Assembly: GCA_963697525.1 (NCBI GenBank)
Contig: OY969087.1
Location: 1,798,001 to 1,862,000, forward strand
Source: Bradymonas sp963697525
Lineage (GTDB): Bacteria; Myxococcota_A; Bradymonadia; Bradymonadales; Bradymonadaceae
Reading direction: 5' to 3'
DNA: 64,000 nucleotides
The position numbers and the translations under genes were made by a program. Below are positions 10,796 to 18,092 of the stretch, in pieces. The notes under the pieces are model-generated. The model did no database searches, was not told the DNA's origin, and saw only the letters and a list, made by a program, of their open reading frames with translations. Position 1 is the first letter of the stretch. The number at the start of each line of letters is the position of its first letter.

Positions 10796-11395
10796 ATGGC
10801 TATTTCGACACAACTCACCCAGGCATTGGTAGAAGTCGGCGCGGCGGTGCGCCGGCCCGAGCAACTCGCCAGCCGCTGGCAGGAGCGCGGCGACGACGCC
10901 CCGCCGGCGGCGGTGTTCGCGGTGCTGTTGGTCAACGCGGCGCTGGGCGTGGCCGCCTACGGGCTGACCATGCAGATCCATCGCGGCACGGCGGGCATGC
11001 TCCACGGGGCGTTCTTTACGCCGCTGGCGGCCGGGCTGGCCTGGTGCATCGCGTTTCCCGCGCTGTACATCATCGGGCGGCTGCTGGGCTCGAAGCTGTC
11101 GTTCTCCACGACCGCCCTGGCGGCGAGCATCACCGTGAGCTTCGGGGCCAGCGCGATGCTGGCGAGCGTGCCCATCGATTGGTTCTTCACCCTGGCGCTG
11201 CCGTGGACGCTGACGCGCTGGGTGGCCAGCGCCATCGTCTTTGCCGGCGTGGGCTTTTGCATGGCCAACGTGTTCGTGCGGGTGATGCGCGCGCTCGAGC
11301 CCGAGCGCAGCCACCTCTTTACCTACCTGTGGCTCGCCCTGCTGGGCGTCATCGGCCTGGAGCTATTCGACCTATTCCACATCTTCAATTTCTGA
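10796..11395 (+). CDS. Polytopic membrane protein, Yip1-like (operon gene 1)
   Basis: A 199-aa integral membrane protein with about five hydrophobic segments. The ATG at 10796 is preferred for its excellent SD (AAGGAGG at 10783-10789). The segment order and the YIIGRLLGSKLSFSTTALAASITVSFGA stretch recall Yip1-domain membrane proteins, but the match is weak. It opens a tight operon of five genes behind a sigma-54 promoter. The function is unknown, and its regulation suggests a role in a membrane-related response. Confidence 0.7.
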   Translation: MAISTQLTQALVEVGAAVRRPEQLASRWQERGDDAPPAAVFAVLLVNAALGVAAYGLTMQIHRGTAGMLHGAFFTPLAAGLAWCIAFPALYIIGRLLGSKLSFSTTALAASITVSFGASAMLASVPIDWFFTLALPWTLTRWVASAIVFAGVGFCMANVFVRVMRALEPERSHLFTYLWLALLGVIGLELFDLFHIFNF

Positions 11396-11432
11396 ATTGT
11401 CCTGCCCGCGCTTGGCGCAAAGGAGGTTTGCA

Positions 11433-12143
11433 ATGACAACGACACATCTGGAAACCATCACTGATTACGCGGACGACGCCCCCGAGTCCGCCGACAGCTT
11501 CTTCGAGTTGGTGCTCACCGAGGGCGAAGCCATGGATGACCTCGTGGTCGACAAGGGGCGGCTGGCCTGGACGATCCAGAAGCTGGTGGGGTTGTCGGTG
11601 GTCGGCCTGCTGGTCTACGGCGTGGTCGTGGGGTTGGCCGCCGACATCTCCCACCTGCCGCTGTGGTTCACCCGCGGGGAGCCGGCGCTGTGGATGCCGC
11701 TGGCGTTTGCGGCCGCGTTTTTGACGGCCATCGCGGTGTGCCTGCCGAGCTTTTATTTCTACACCCAACTGGCCGGCCTCGACGCCTCGTTTCGGCTGAT
11801 CACCGCCCAATCCCTGCGCGTCCAGGCGCGCTCCTCGGTGGTCCTGCTGGGCGTGCTTCCGTTCTACGCCGCGCTCGCCCTGGGGGCGCATGTGGGCGTG
11901 ACCCTCGGGTTGGGCGCCGACGGCGTCACACTGATCGGCGTGCTGCTCCCGTTTGGCGTTGGTCTGGTCGGGATCGCCACGCTTTACCGCAGCTTCAAGC
12001 GCCTGGTCCATCGCCTGCCCATCACCCATCAGCGCCGCGGCAATATCGTGGCGCGTCTGGTGGTGGCGTGGGGCATGGTGTTCAGCGCGGTCGCGCCGGT
12101 GGCGCTGTATCGCATCGGCGAATCCCTGGCACACGCTCTCTAG
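11433..12143 (+). CDS. Polytopic membrane protein, uncharacterised (operon gene 2)
   Basis: A 236-aa membrane protein. The ATG at 11433 follows AAAGGAGG. An acidic N-terminal segment of about 45 residues (ADDAPESADSFFELVLTEGEAMDDLVVDKGRL) precedes about five transmembrane helices, and a basic loop (YRSFKRLVHRLPITHQRRGN) lies before the last helix. It is similar in size and layout to gene 1 and may form a complex with it. I do not recognise the family. Confidence 0.7.
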   Translation: MTTTHLETITDYADDAPESADSFFELVLTEGEAMDDLVVDKGRLAWTIQKLVGLSVVGLLVYGVVVGLAADISHLPLWFTRGEPALWMPLAFAAAFLTAIAVCLPSFYFYTQLAGLDASFRLITAQSLRVQARSSVVLLGVLPFYAALALGAHVGVTLGLGADGVTLIGVLLPFGVGLVGIATLYRSFKRLVHRLPITHQRRGNIVARLVVAWGMVFSAVAPVALYRIGESLAHAL

Positions 12144-12153
12144 GAGGTCCAAA

Positions 12154-12846
12154 ATGGGTATCACCGAAACAGCGATCATCTACGGAATCATCGGCGTGGT
12201 CACCGCCGCGGCCATGTGGCTCTCCGGCGCGGGCGCACCGGGTGTGCAGCGCGCCGGCCTCTTCGCGGTACACGCGCTTCTGTGGCCTTTCTTTGCGCCC
12301 GTACTGCTGGGCGGTGCGGCCGAGCGGGCCGCGCCGACGCCCCGAACGCGGCGCGCCGGCGCCGAGGCTACCGAGCTGGACGGGCGCGTTCACGCCGCCG
12401 AAGAGCGCCTGCTGGCGGCCCTGGCAAGCCTCGACGGGCTGGCCGAAGACGCGCTTCGCCCCGAGCTTCACCGGGTGCGCGAGTTGACCGGCGCGCTGGC
12501 GCGCATGGCTCGCCGGCTGGCCGAGATGGACGAGCTTTTGGCCACGCCCGAGTTCGACGAAGAGCGCGCCCTGGGCGCCCTGGAGGCGCTCGAGGACACC
12601 GACGCCGGCGCCCCCGACGCCCGCGCCGACAGCGTGCGCGCCCGGCTTCGCAACATCCGCCGGCTCGTCCAGATGCGACAGAACTTGAGCATGGACTTCG
12701 AACGCGCGATGGTGAAGGTCGACGAGATCAGCTCCCAGATCCGCCTGCTGCGTTTCGCCGACCGGCCAGAGCATGAGGTCGGCGAGCTCATCTGGGACAT
12801 CGAAGCCACCGTCGAGGGCCTCTCCGAAGGCATGCTGAGCGGGTGA
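12154..12846 (+). CDS. Membrane-anchored coiled-coil protein (operon gene 3)
   Basis: A 230-aa protein that begins 11 bp after gene 2, with a strong SD (AGGAGG at 12142-12147, overlapping the previous stop). Two N-terminal hydrophobic segments (residues 5-24 and 30-50) are followed by about 170 residues of charged, alanine-, leucine- and arginine-rich sequence that should be helical (for example LDGRVHAAEERLLAALASL and VRELTGALARMARRLAEMD). It looks like an anchored cytoplasmic coiled-coil. This architecture is compatible with a scaffold or sensor feeding the kinase encoded downstream. No family is recognised. Confidence 0.68.
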   Translation: MGITETAIIYGIIGVVTAAAMWLSGAGAPGVQRAGLFAVHALLWPFFAPVLLGGAAERAAPTPRTRRAGAEATELDGRVHAAEERLLAALASLDGLAEDALRPELHRVRELTGALARMARRLAEMDELLATPEFDEERALGALEALEDTDAGAPDARADSVRARLRNIRRLVQMRQNLSMDFERAMVKVDEISSQIRLLRFADRPEHEVGELIWDIEATVEGLSEGMLSG

Positions 12847-12872
12847 ACAGAGGCACGCCCCGCAGATAAGCC

Positions 12873-14510
12873 ATGTGGACCACTGGACCCCCCATGACCC
12901 CACTGTACGCATACAGTTTGATCCCCGTGATTTGCGTGGCGCTGCTGTTGTTCTTCACGTCGGCGTTTCGGGGCCGGCGCGCGCGCGGGTTGGCGGCGTA
13001 TTGTCTGGCGACCGCCGGCTGGTCGGCGACGTTGTTGTTGACCTACTTCCCGCGGGTGGCCTGGCTGGGGCAGAGCCTGGCGGCCAGCGGCACGTTCGTG
13101 GTGGCGAGTTATCTGCACGCCGCCTACGACTTCACCGAGCAGCGATCTTACAAGCTCGTGTGGTTGGCCTACGCGGTCGCGGGGGTGATTACGGCGGCCG
13201 GGGCGGCGTTTCCGGGCGTGTTGTACGACCCGGTGGATCTGTCGGCGGGGCCGTTTTTCTGGGAGTCGATGGTCGCGGCGATGCTCGCCGCCGCCGTGCC
13301 CATGTACACGCTGTTTGCGGCGTGGCAGCGCGCGGACTCCGCCGCGCAGCGTGGCCAGTTGCTGGGGCTGCTCTCGGCGGGGGGGCTCGGCTACGCGGGC
13401 GCTTGGGTCAACGCCTATTTGCTGGCCCACGGCACGATCGTTCCCTACGGGATCTTCGCCGTGCTCGGCTCGCTGTTGGTGCTGACCGGCGTCGTTCAGG
13501 CGCGCCAGCGTGCGCGAGACCGGCGCCTGATGGAGCGAAGTCTGCTGTACGCGGCGATGACGGCAGTATTGTCGGCGGGCTTTTTGTTCGGCGTGCTCAC
13601 ACTGATGAGCCAGAGCGCCCAGCCGCTGGTGACCCAATACCGCTACGGGGCGTTGTTCCTGCTGGTGATGGCGGCGCTGGCCTTCGAGCCGCTGCGCCAG
13701 CACTTCCAGGAGTTTGTCGGGCGCCGCCTGGCGCGCGACCAGGCCGACGCCGGTCAACTCGCCGACGCGCTCGCCGCCCAGGAGCGCCGCGCCGACCAGG
13801 CCGAGCGGCTGGCCGAGCTGGGCACATTCACCTCGGCCATCGCCCACGAGGTGCGCAACCCGCTGGGTGTGCTGGCCGCCTGCGTGCGCGTGCTCCAATA
13901 CGAGGACGTCGACCAGGAGACCGTCGACGAGATGCGCCAGCAGATCGAGCGGGCGAGCGAGTTCCTCGATGAATTGCTGGCCTACGGGCGGCCGCGCGAG
14001 CTGGAGCTCCGCATGGTCGACCTGGCCGATCTGGTCGAACTCGCCGCCTCGTCGGCGCGCCAGGCGCTCGAAGATATCGCCGTGGGCGTGGAGTTCGACA
14101 TCGAGCTGGACGGGGTTAAGACCGTGGTCGAGGCCGACCAGTCTCAGTTGAGCCAGGTCTTCGTCATTCTCTTCGAGAACGCGCTGCTCGCCCTCGAATC
14201 CACCGACCGCCCGCGGGTGCGCGTGACCGGCACCGGCGAGCGCGACGGTCAGGTGGGCCTGGTCATCGAGGACAACGGCCCGGGCATCCCCGCCGAGCTG
14301 CACGGCACGCTATTCGAGCCGTTCGTCACCGGGCGAAAGCGCGACGGCAAGCGCACTGGCACGGGCCTGGGACTCGCCATCGCCCGGCGCATCGTCGAGC
14401 GCCACGGCGGCTCGTTGAGCGCGGGGCGCTCGGACGCTCTGGGCGGGGCGCGCTTCGACGTCGTCGTGCCGCGCCACCAGCATGTACTCGCGGCCGCCAC
14501 GGCCGGTTGA
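12873..14510 (+). CDS. Membrane sensor histidine kinase, NtrB-like core
   Basis: A 545-aa kinase. The first 250 residues hold about seven hydrophobic segments, like the 7TM histidine-kinase sensory modules. Then follow a coiled linker, HisKA with the phospho-acceptor H325 in AIAHEVRNPLG, the N-box FENALLALE, IEDNGPGIP and GTGLGLAIARRIVERHGG. The kinase core is of the type that pairs with NtrC regulators, and one is encoded 22 bp downstream. An alternative ATG at 12894 is possible; neither start has a strong SD, so translation may be coupled to gene 3. Confidence 0.9.
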   Translation: MWTTGPPMTPLYAYSLIPVICVALLLFFTSAFRGRRARGLAAYCLATAGWSATLLLTYFPRVAWLGQSLAASGTFVVASYLHAAYDFTEQRSYKLVWLAYAVAGVITAAGAAFPGVLYDPVDLSAGPFFWESMVAAMLAAAVPMYTLFAAWQRADSAAQRGQLLGLLSAGGLGYAGAWVNAYLLAHGTIVPYGIFAVLGSLLVLTGVVQARQRARDRRLMERSLLYAAMTAVLSAGFLFGVLTLMSQSAQPLVTQYRYGALFLLVMAALAFEPLRQHFQEFVGRRLARDQADAGQLADALAAQERRADQAERLAELGTFTSAIAHEVRNPLGVLAACVRVLQYEDVDQETVDEMRQQIERASEFLDELLAYGRPRELELRMVDLADLVELAASSARQALEDIAVGVEFDIELDGVKTVVEADQSQLSQVFVILFENALLALESTDRPRVRVTGTGERDGQVGLVIEDNGPGIPAELHGTLFEPFVTGRKRDGKRTGTGLGLAIARRIVERHGGSLSAGRSDALGGARFDVVVPRHQHVLAAATAG

Positions 14511-14532
14511 TTGATCGCAAAAGGGTAGCCCA

Positions 14533-15906
14533 ATGTCTTACTCTTCACGCATCCTGCTCGTCGATGACGACCGCGCATTTCGCCGCGTCTACGCCAAGCT
14601 CCTCGAAGGCGAGGGCTACACCGTCGAGGTCGCCGACGACCGCCCGTCCGCGCGCGAAGCGTTCGCCGCCGGCGGCTTCGACGTCGTCGTGCTCGACCTG
14701 ATGCTGCCGCCCGACGGCAGTGTCCAGAAGGGGCTCGACCAGCTCGCCGAGATGCTCTCCGAGGACCCCCAGGCCAAGGTCGTGGTGGTCTCGGGCGCCG
14801 GCGATACCCAATTTGCCGTGCGCGCGGTCAAAGAGGGCGCGTTCGACTTTCTGACCAAGCCGGTCGACCCGGACGTCTTGATCATCGTCGTCGAGCGCGC
14901 CGTTGCCCGCACGCGGCTGCAGCGCCAGGTCGCGAGCCTGCAGGACTCGCTGGCGGCCTCGAGCCCCGCCGGGGCGATGATCGGCCAGAGCCCGGCCTTC
15001 GAGCGCGCCGTGCAGATGGCCGAGCGCGTCGCCCGAAGCGACCTGCCGGTGCTGGTCACCGGCGAGAACGGCACCGGCAAGGAGCTGATGGCGCGCACCA
15101 TCCACGAGCACAGCCCGCGCGCCGCGCGGCCATTTGTGGCGATCAATTGCGGCGCGTTGCCCGAGACGCTGCTCGAGTCCACGCTCTTTGGCCACGTCAA
15201 AGGCGCGTTCACCGGCGCCAACCGCGACCGCGCCGGTCTATTCGCCGAGGCCGACGGCGGCACGCTCTTCCTCGACGAGATCGGCGACACGCCCGCACCC
15301 CTGCAGGTCAAGTTGCTGCGCACGCTGGAGTCCGGCGAGATCCACCCCGTCGGCGCCGACCGCCCGCAGACGGTCGACGTGCGCATCGTCTCGGCGACCA
15401 ACCGCGACCTCGACGACCTGCAACAGACCGGCGAGTTCCGCGAGGATTTCTACTGGCGCATCAAGGGCGCCCAGATCGAGCTGCCCCCGCTGCGCGAGCG
15501 CCCCGGCGACATCCCGCTTCTGGCCGCCCACTTTCTCAACCAGGCCGCGGCGCTGTCGGCTGGCGGCCGCGCCAAGGCGCTCACCGACGCCGCGCGCGAC
15601 GCCCTGATCGAGCACCGCTGGCCGGGCAACCTGCGCGAGCTACGCCACGAGATGCAACGCGCCACCGTGCTCGTCGGCGAGCGCCACGAGCTCGACGCCG
15701 ACGACTTCTCCTTCGCCGCCCGCCGGCCCTCCGCGCCTCCAACGGCCACCACCGGCGCCACCCTCCACGAAAAGGTCGAGGCGCTCGAGCGCCGCGAAAT
15801 CGAGGCCGCGCTCGCCCGCAACCAGGGCAACCGCACCCAGACGGCCGACGAGCTGGGGTTGTCGAGGCAGGGATTGCTCAACAAGATCGATCGCTATGGG
15901 TTGTGA
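14533..15906 (+). CDS. Sigma-54 dependent response regulator (NtrC family)
   Basis: A 457-aa activator with three domains. The receiver (residues 3-120) has the acidic pocket DDD near residues 11-13 and phospho-acceptor D55 in VVLDLMLPP. The AAA+ domain has Walker A GENGTGKE (177-184), the sigma-54 contact loop GAFTGA (224-229), Walker B GGTLFLDEIGD and an arginine-rich RERPGDIPLL. The C-terminal Fis-type helix-turn-helix is GNRTQTADELGLSRQGLLNKI. It is therefore fully equipped to activate sigma-54 promoters. The upstream kinase is its likely partner and the promoter at 10729 its likely target. Confidence 0.94.
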   Translation: MSYSSRILLVDDDRAFRRVYAKLLEGEGYTVEVADDRPSAREAFAAGGFDVVVLDLMLPPDGSVQKGLDQLAEMLSEDPQAKVVVVSGAGDTQFAVRAVKEGAFDFLTKPVDPDVLIIVVERAVARTRLQRQVASLQDSLAASSPAGAMIGQSPAFERAVQMAERVARSDLPVLVTGENGTGKELMARTIHEHSPRAARPFVAINCGALPETLLESTLFGHVKGAFTGANRDRAGLFAEADGGTLFLDEIGDTPAPLQVKLLRTLESGEIHPVGADRPQTVDVRIVSATNRDLDDLQQTGEFREDFYWRIKGAQIELPPLRERPGDIPLLAAHFLNQAAALSAGGRAKALTDAARDALIEHRWPGNLRELRHEMQRATVLVGERHELDADDFSFAARRPSAPPTATTGATLHEKVEALERREIEAALARNQGNRTQTADELGLSRQGLLNKIDRYGL

Positions 15907-15981
15907 GGGGCGCGGTCGACCATAGCACGCCGCTCCCCCCGACGGCTGCTTGCTGGCTTCGAAGTGGTCGCCTTGCGGGAA

Positions 15982-16156
15982 CGTCACGCCCGCTATTTAG
16001 GTCAACTAATATTGAAGGGCGGACGGCGCGCCACGTTTGCGCGAGGCGTACGTTTCGCAGATTAGCCACGTGACGTTTCGACCCAACCACCGTCTCGCGC
16101 AAACGCCGCGAATCGTCCGCCCTTTAATAGTAATTTCTTCAATAGAGGGCGTGACG
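15982..16156. repeat. Long imperfect palindrome
   Basis: The two arms are 15982-16048 and 16091-16156, with a loop of about 42 bp. The outer ends CGTCACGCCC and GGGCGTGACG pair perfectly, as do the inner AAGGGCGGACG and CGTCCGCCCTTT. Within the arms TTTGCGCGAG pairs with CTCGCGCAAA. Overall pairing is about 75-80 percent by eye. The structure could be a decayed MITE or a very large hairpin. No target-site duplication is obvious. Confidence 0.7.
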
Positions 16157-16260
16157 ATCCTGCAAGGCCATCGAACTCAAAGCGGCGGCCGATCACGACT
16201 ACGACTACGACCACGATCACGGCCACGTGACGCTCCTGCAAGGCCATCGACCTCGAAGCG
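16150..16260. repeat. Pair of 35-bp direct repeats
   Basis: Copies at 16150-16184 and 16226-16260 differ at 3 of 35 positions. Each begins CGTGACG and contains CCTGCAAGGCCATCGA. The first copy overlaps the outer end of the palindrome at 15982-16156. The spacer holds a CGACTA/CGACCA-like tract. Confidence 0.8.
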
Positions 16261-16478
16261 CGCTCCTTGTTAGGCGATTGCAGGGCCACGAGCAAACAGA
16301 AACGGCCCTTCGTCGATCGCCCTCCAGTGTGCTTCCCGGCGCGACTTTTGGGAGAAATCGAAAAAAGTACGCAACGATTGGGGCGGTTCCGCCGAAAACC
16401 ATTATAGGAGCGGCGTGGTCGTGTGCAGTCGTCGACTCCCGTACAACTTTCCCTATGTGCCAAAGCGGAGGACACCAC

Positions 16479-17114
16479 ATGCTCGCCCACGTCCATCACT
16501 CTTCTGACATTGAGTTTGTGATCTATGCCGCAATTTTTGGGCTGATCTGGGTCGTATACCGGATCAAGGATTGGATGCGCGCCTCTAAGTGGGCCAAGAT
16601 CGCGCCCGAATTGGGGTTGAGTTACGAGCGGCATTACCTCCAGCCGAGCCTGCTCGTCGGTGAATACGACAACGTGTCGGTTGTCATCTCGGAGCCGACC
16701 GGCAATTCGTTCGTCATTAAGGCCGACCTCGGGCCGCAGACGCCGCCAGGCTTGGCGATCATCTCGCACGAGATTCGCAATGGCAGCTCGAACCGCGGCG
16801 CGCGGGTTGCTGTGAGCAGCGCGAAGGCGCTCGACGTCGGCCTGCCGTACCTTCAAGAGGTTTGTTACGTAGGAGCGTCGAACGCCGCCGAGGCGCGTCG
16901 TTATCTGAGCCGACCGGGCATCGAGGACATGTTGCTCGAGCTATTCAGCTCCAAAACAGCTCATATCTCCGGCGGAACGCTCACTTATGTAGAGCCCGGA
17001 ACCGGCGAGTACGCTTTCGAGTTCGAGCAACCGCTAGAACAGGTGGCAAAGATCGTTCACGCGCTGGATGGCGCGGAGCGCCCTGCCACCCGCCCCGTTG
17101 TCGTGGGGGTCTAA
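16479..17114 (+). CDS. Membrane-anchored hypothetical protein
   Basis: A 211-aa protein. The ATG at 16479 is chosen for its SD (GGAGG about 9 bp upstream) and because it places a single transmembrane helix (IEFVIYAAIFGLIWVVYRI) near the N-terminus. The remaining about 175 residues are soluble and mixed alpha/beta, with no recognised motif. Base composition is a little less GC-rich than in neighbouring genes. It overlaps the stop of the converging TorD gene by 4 bp. Confidence 0.7.
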   Translation: MLAHVHHSSDIEFVIYAAIFGLIWVVYRIKDWMRASKWAKIAPELGLSYERHYLQPSLLVGEYDNVSVVISEPTGNSFVIKADLGPQTPPGLAIISHEIRNGSSNRGARVAVSSAKALDVGLPYLQEVCYVGASNAAEARRYLSRPGIEDMLLELFSSKTAHISGGTLTYVEPGTGEYAFEFEQPLEQVAKIVHALDGAERPATRPVVVGV

Positions 17115-18091
17115 GCCGCCTCGCCGATCCTCGCCATCATCGCTTCGGTCTTGTCGAGGCGGGCGAGCCAGGCCTGGCTGATATGGTCGGCGGGGGCGGG
17201 GCAGGTGTCTGCGAAGGCGCGGTGTGCCTGGCGCATCTGGTCGATGAGCGCGCGCAGGCCGGCGACGACGTCGGCCATGCCGTCGTAGTCGGCGGCCGAG
17301 CGCAAGAGGTTGTTGAGCATGGTGCGACGGGCGCCGAAGCCGGCGGGGAGCTCGCCGGCGTGGGAGAGCGCGCGGATGTCGTCGCGGCTCAAATACAGCC
17401 CGCTGTGCACCGGGGTGAGCAGGTAGCGGGCGATGTCGCGAAGCCCGGTCTTGGGGTTGTCGAGGATGTCGGGGGCGTCGGCGAGCGCAAACGAGGTGTC
17501 CACCGGGTCGCCCAGGGCGCGGCGGTGGTCGCAGACGACCTCGCGTGTGAGCGCGGCGAGCGCGTCGAAAAAGGGGTGGCTCTGGCGCTCGATGGCCACG
17601 GTTAATGGGGTGAGCCAGCCGAGCAGGTGCTCGTCGAGAAATGTGCGGGCGATCTGGCGCGCGCGCTCGACGTCGCGGCCGGTATGTTCGGCTTCCATGC
17701 GCGACAGGAAGCCCAGGAAGTTGAGCTCGACGCCGACGTGGTCGGCGCTCTCGCCGGTTTTGACCAGCGGAAAGCCGGCGTCGAGGTAGGCGTCGCTGAC
17801 GCGCTCGGTTTGTACGCTTCCCGGCTGGGCGGTGGGGTCCAAAAAGGCGCTCTGGAAGGCGAAGACGTTGAAGCCGAAGACGTGCTGGTAGTCGGCGGCG
17901 GCCTCGTCGAGATCTGGAGTGGCAGGGGTCCGGGAGTCCAGGGGTTCGGGGGTCCAGCGGGTGAGCGCCCCGGCCAGGGGCGCGACGGCGCGCACGTAGT
18001 CCAGCGTTTCGCCGGTCACCCCGTACAAGAAGAGCTTGCCGAGCAGGTGGTAGACGCGACTTCTGGCCAGGGCCTCGTCGGAAGCCTCCAT
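17111..18091 (-). CDS. TorD/DmsD family redox-enzyme chaperone
   Basis: A 326-aa chaperone, longer than typical TorD (about 200 aa). It begins MEASDEALARSRVYHLLGKLFLYG, as in TorD-like helical proteins, and has the downstream EAEHTGRDVERARQIARTFLDEHLLGWL and YLLTPVHSGLYLS segments. Such proteins bind the molybdoenzyme apoprotein and assist cofactor loading. It starts 1 bp after the catalytic-subunit stop and must be coupled to it. Residues 45-58 (WTPEPLDSRTPATP) are encoded by a dispersed GACCCC-type repeat and look like an inserted linker. Confidence 0.82.
   Translation of the reverse strand: MEASDEALARSRVYHLLGKLFLYGVTGETLDYVRAVAPLAGALTRWTPEPLDSRTPATPDLDEAAADYQHVFGFNVFAFQSAFLDPTAQPGSVQTERVSDAYLDAGFPLVKTGESADHVGVELNFLGFLSRMEAEHTGRDVERARQIARTFLDEHLLGWLTPLTVAIERQSHPFFDALAALTREVVCDHRRALGDPVDTSFALADAPDILDNPKTGLRDIARYLLTPVHSGLYLSRDDIRALSHAGELPAGFGARRTMLNNLLRSAADYDGMADVVAGLRALIDQMRQAHRAFADTCPAPADHISQAWLARLDKTEAMMARIGEAA
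17921..17957. repeat. GACCCC-type minisatellite inside the TorD gene
   Basis: About 37 bp built from units such as GGACCCC and GAACCCC (read on the minus strand). The same units occur at 22460-22530 inside the ferredoxin-NrfD gene and at 60142-60206 between genes. It is in frame and encodes a proline-rich linker in the chaperone. Confidence 0.8.
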
Positions 18092-18092
18092 A

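Larger units (their letters stand above)
15907..16478. other. Non-coding interval with palindrome and direct repeats
   Basis: This 570-bp interval separates the sigma-54 operon from the next gene. It holds a 175-bp imperfect palindrome (15982-16156), two 35-bp direct repeats (16150-16184 and 16226-16260) and, between those, a run of CGACTA/CGACCA-like hexamers (16195-16222). The reading frames that cross it show no protein-like sequence. A good SD (GGAGG) precedes the ATG at 16479. Confidence 0.6.

Noticed and set aside
12468..14303. A 611-codon minus-strand frame antisense to the histidine kinase.
   Set aside because: The frame runs through the kinase core in reverse and carries no recognisable domain.
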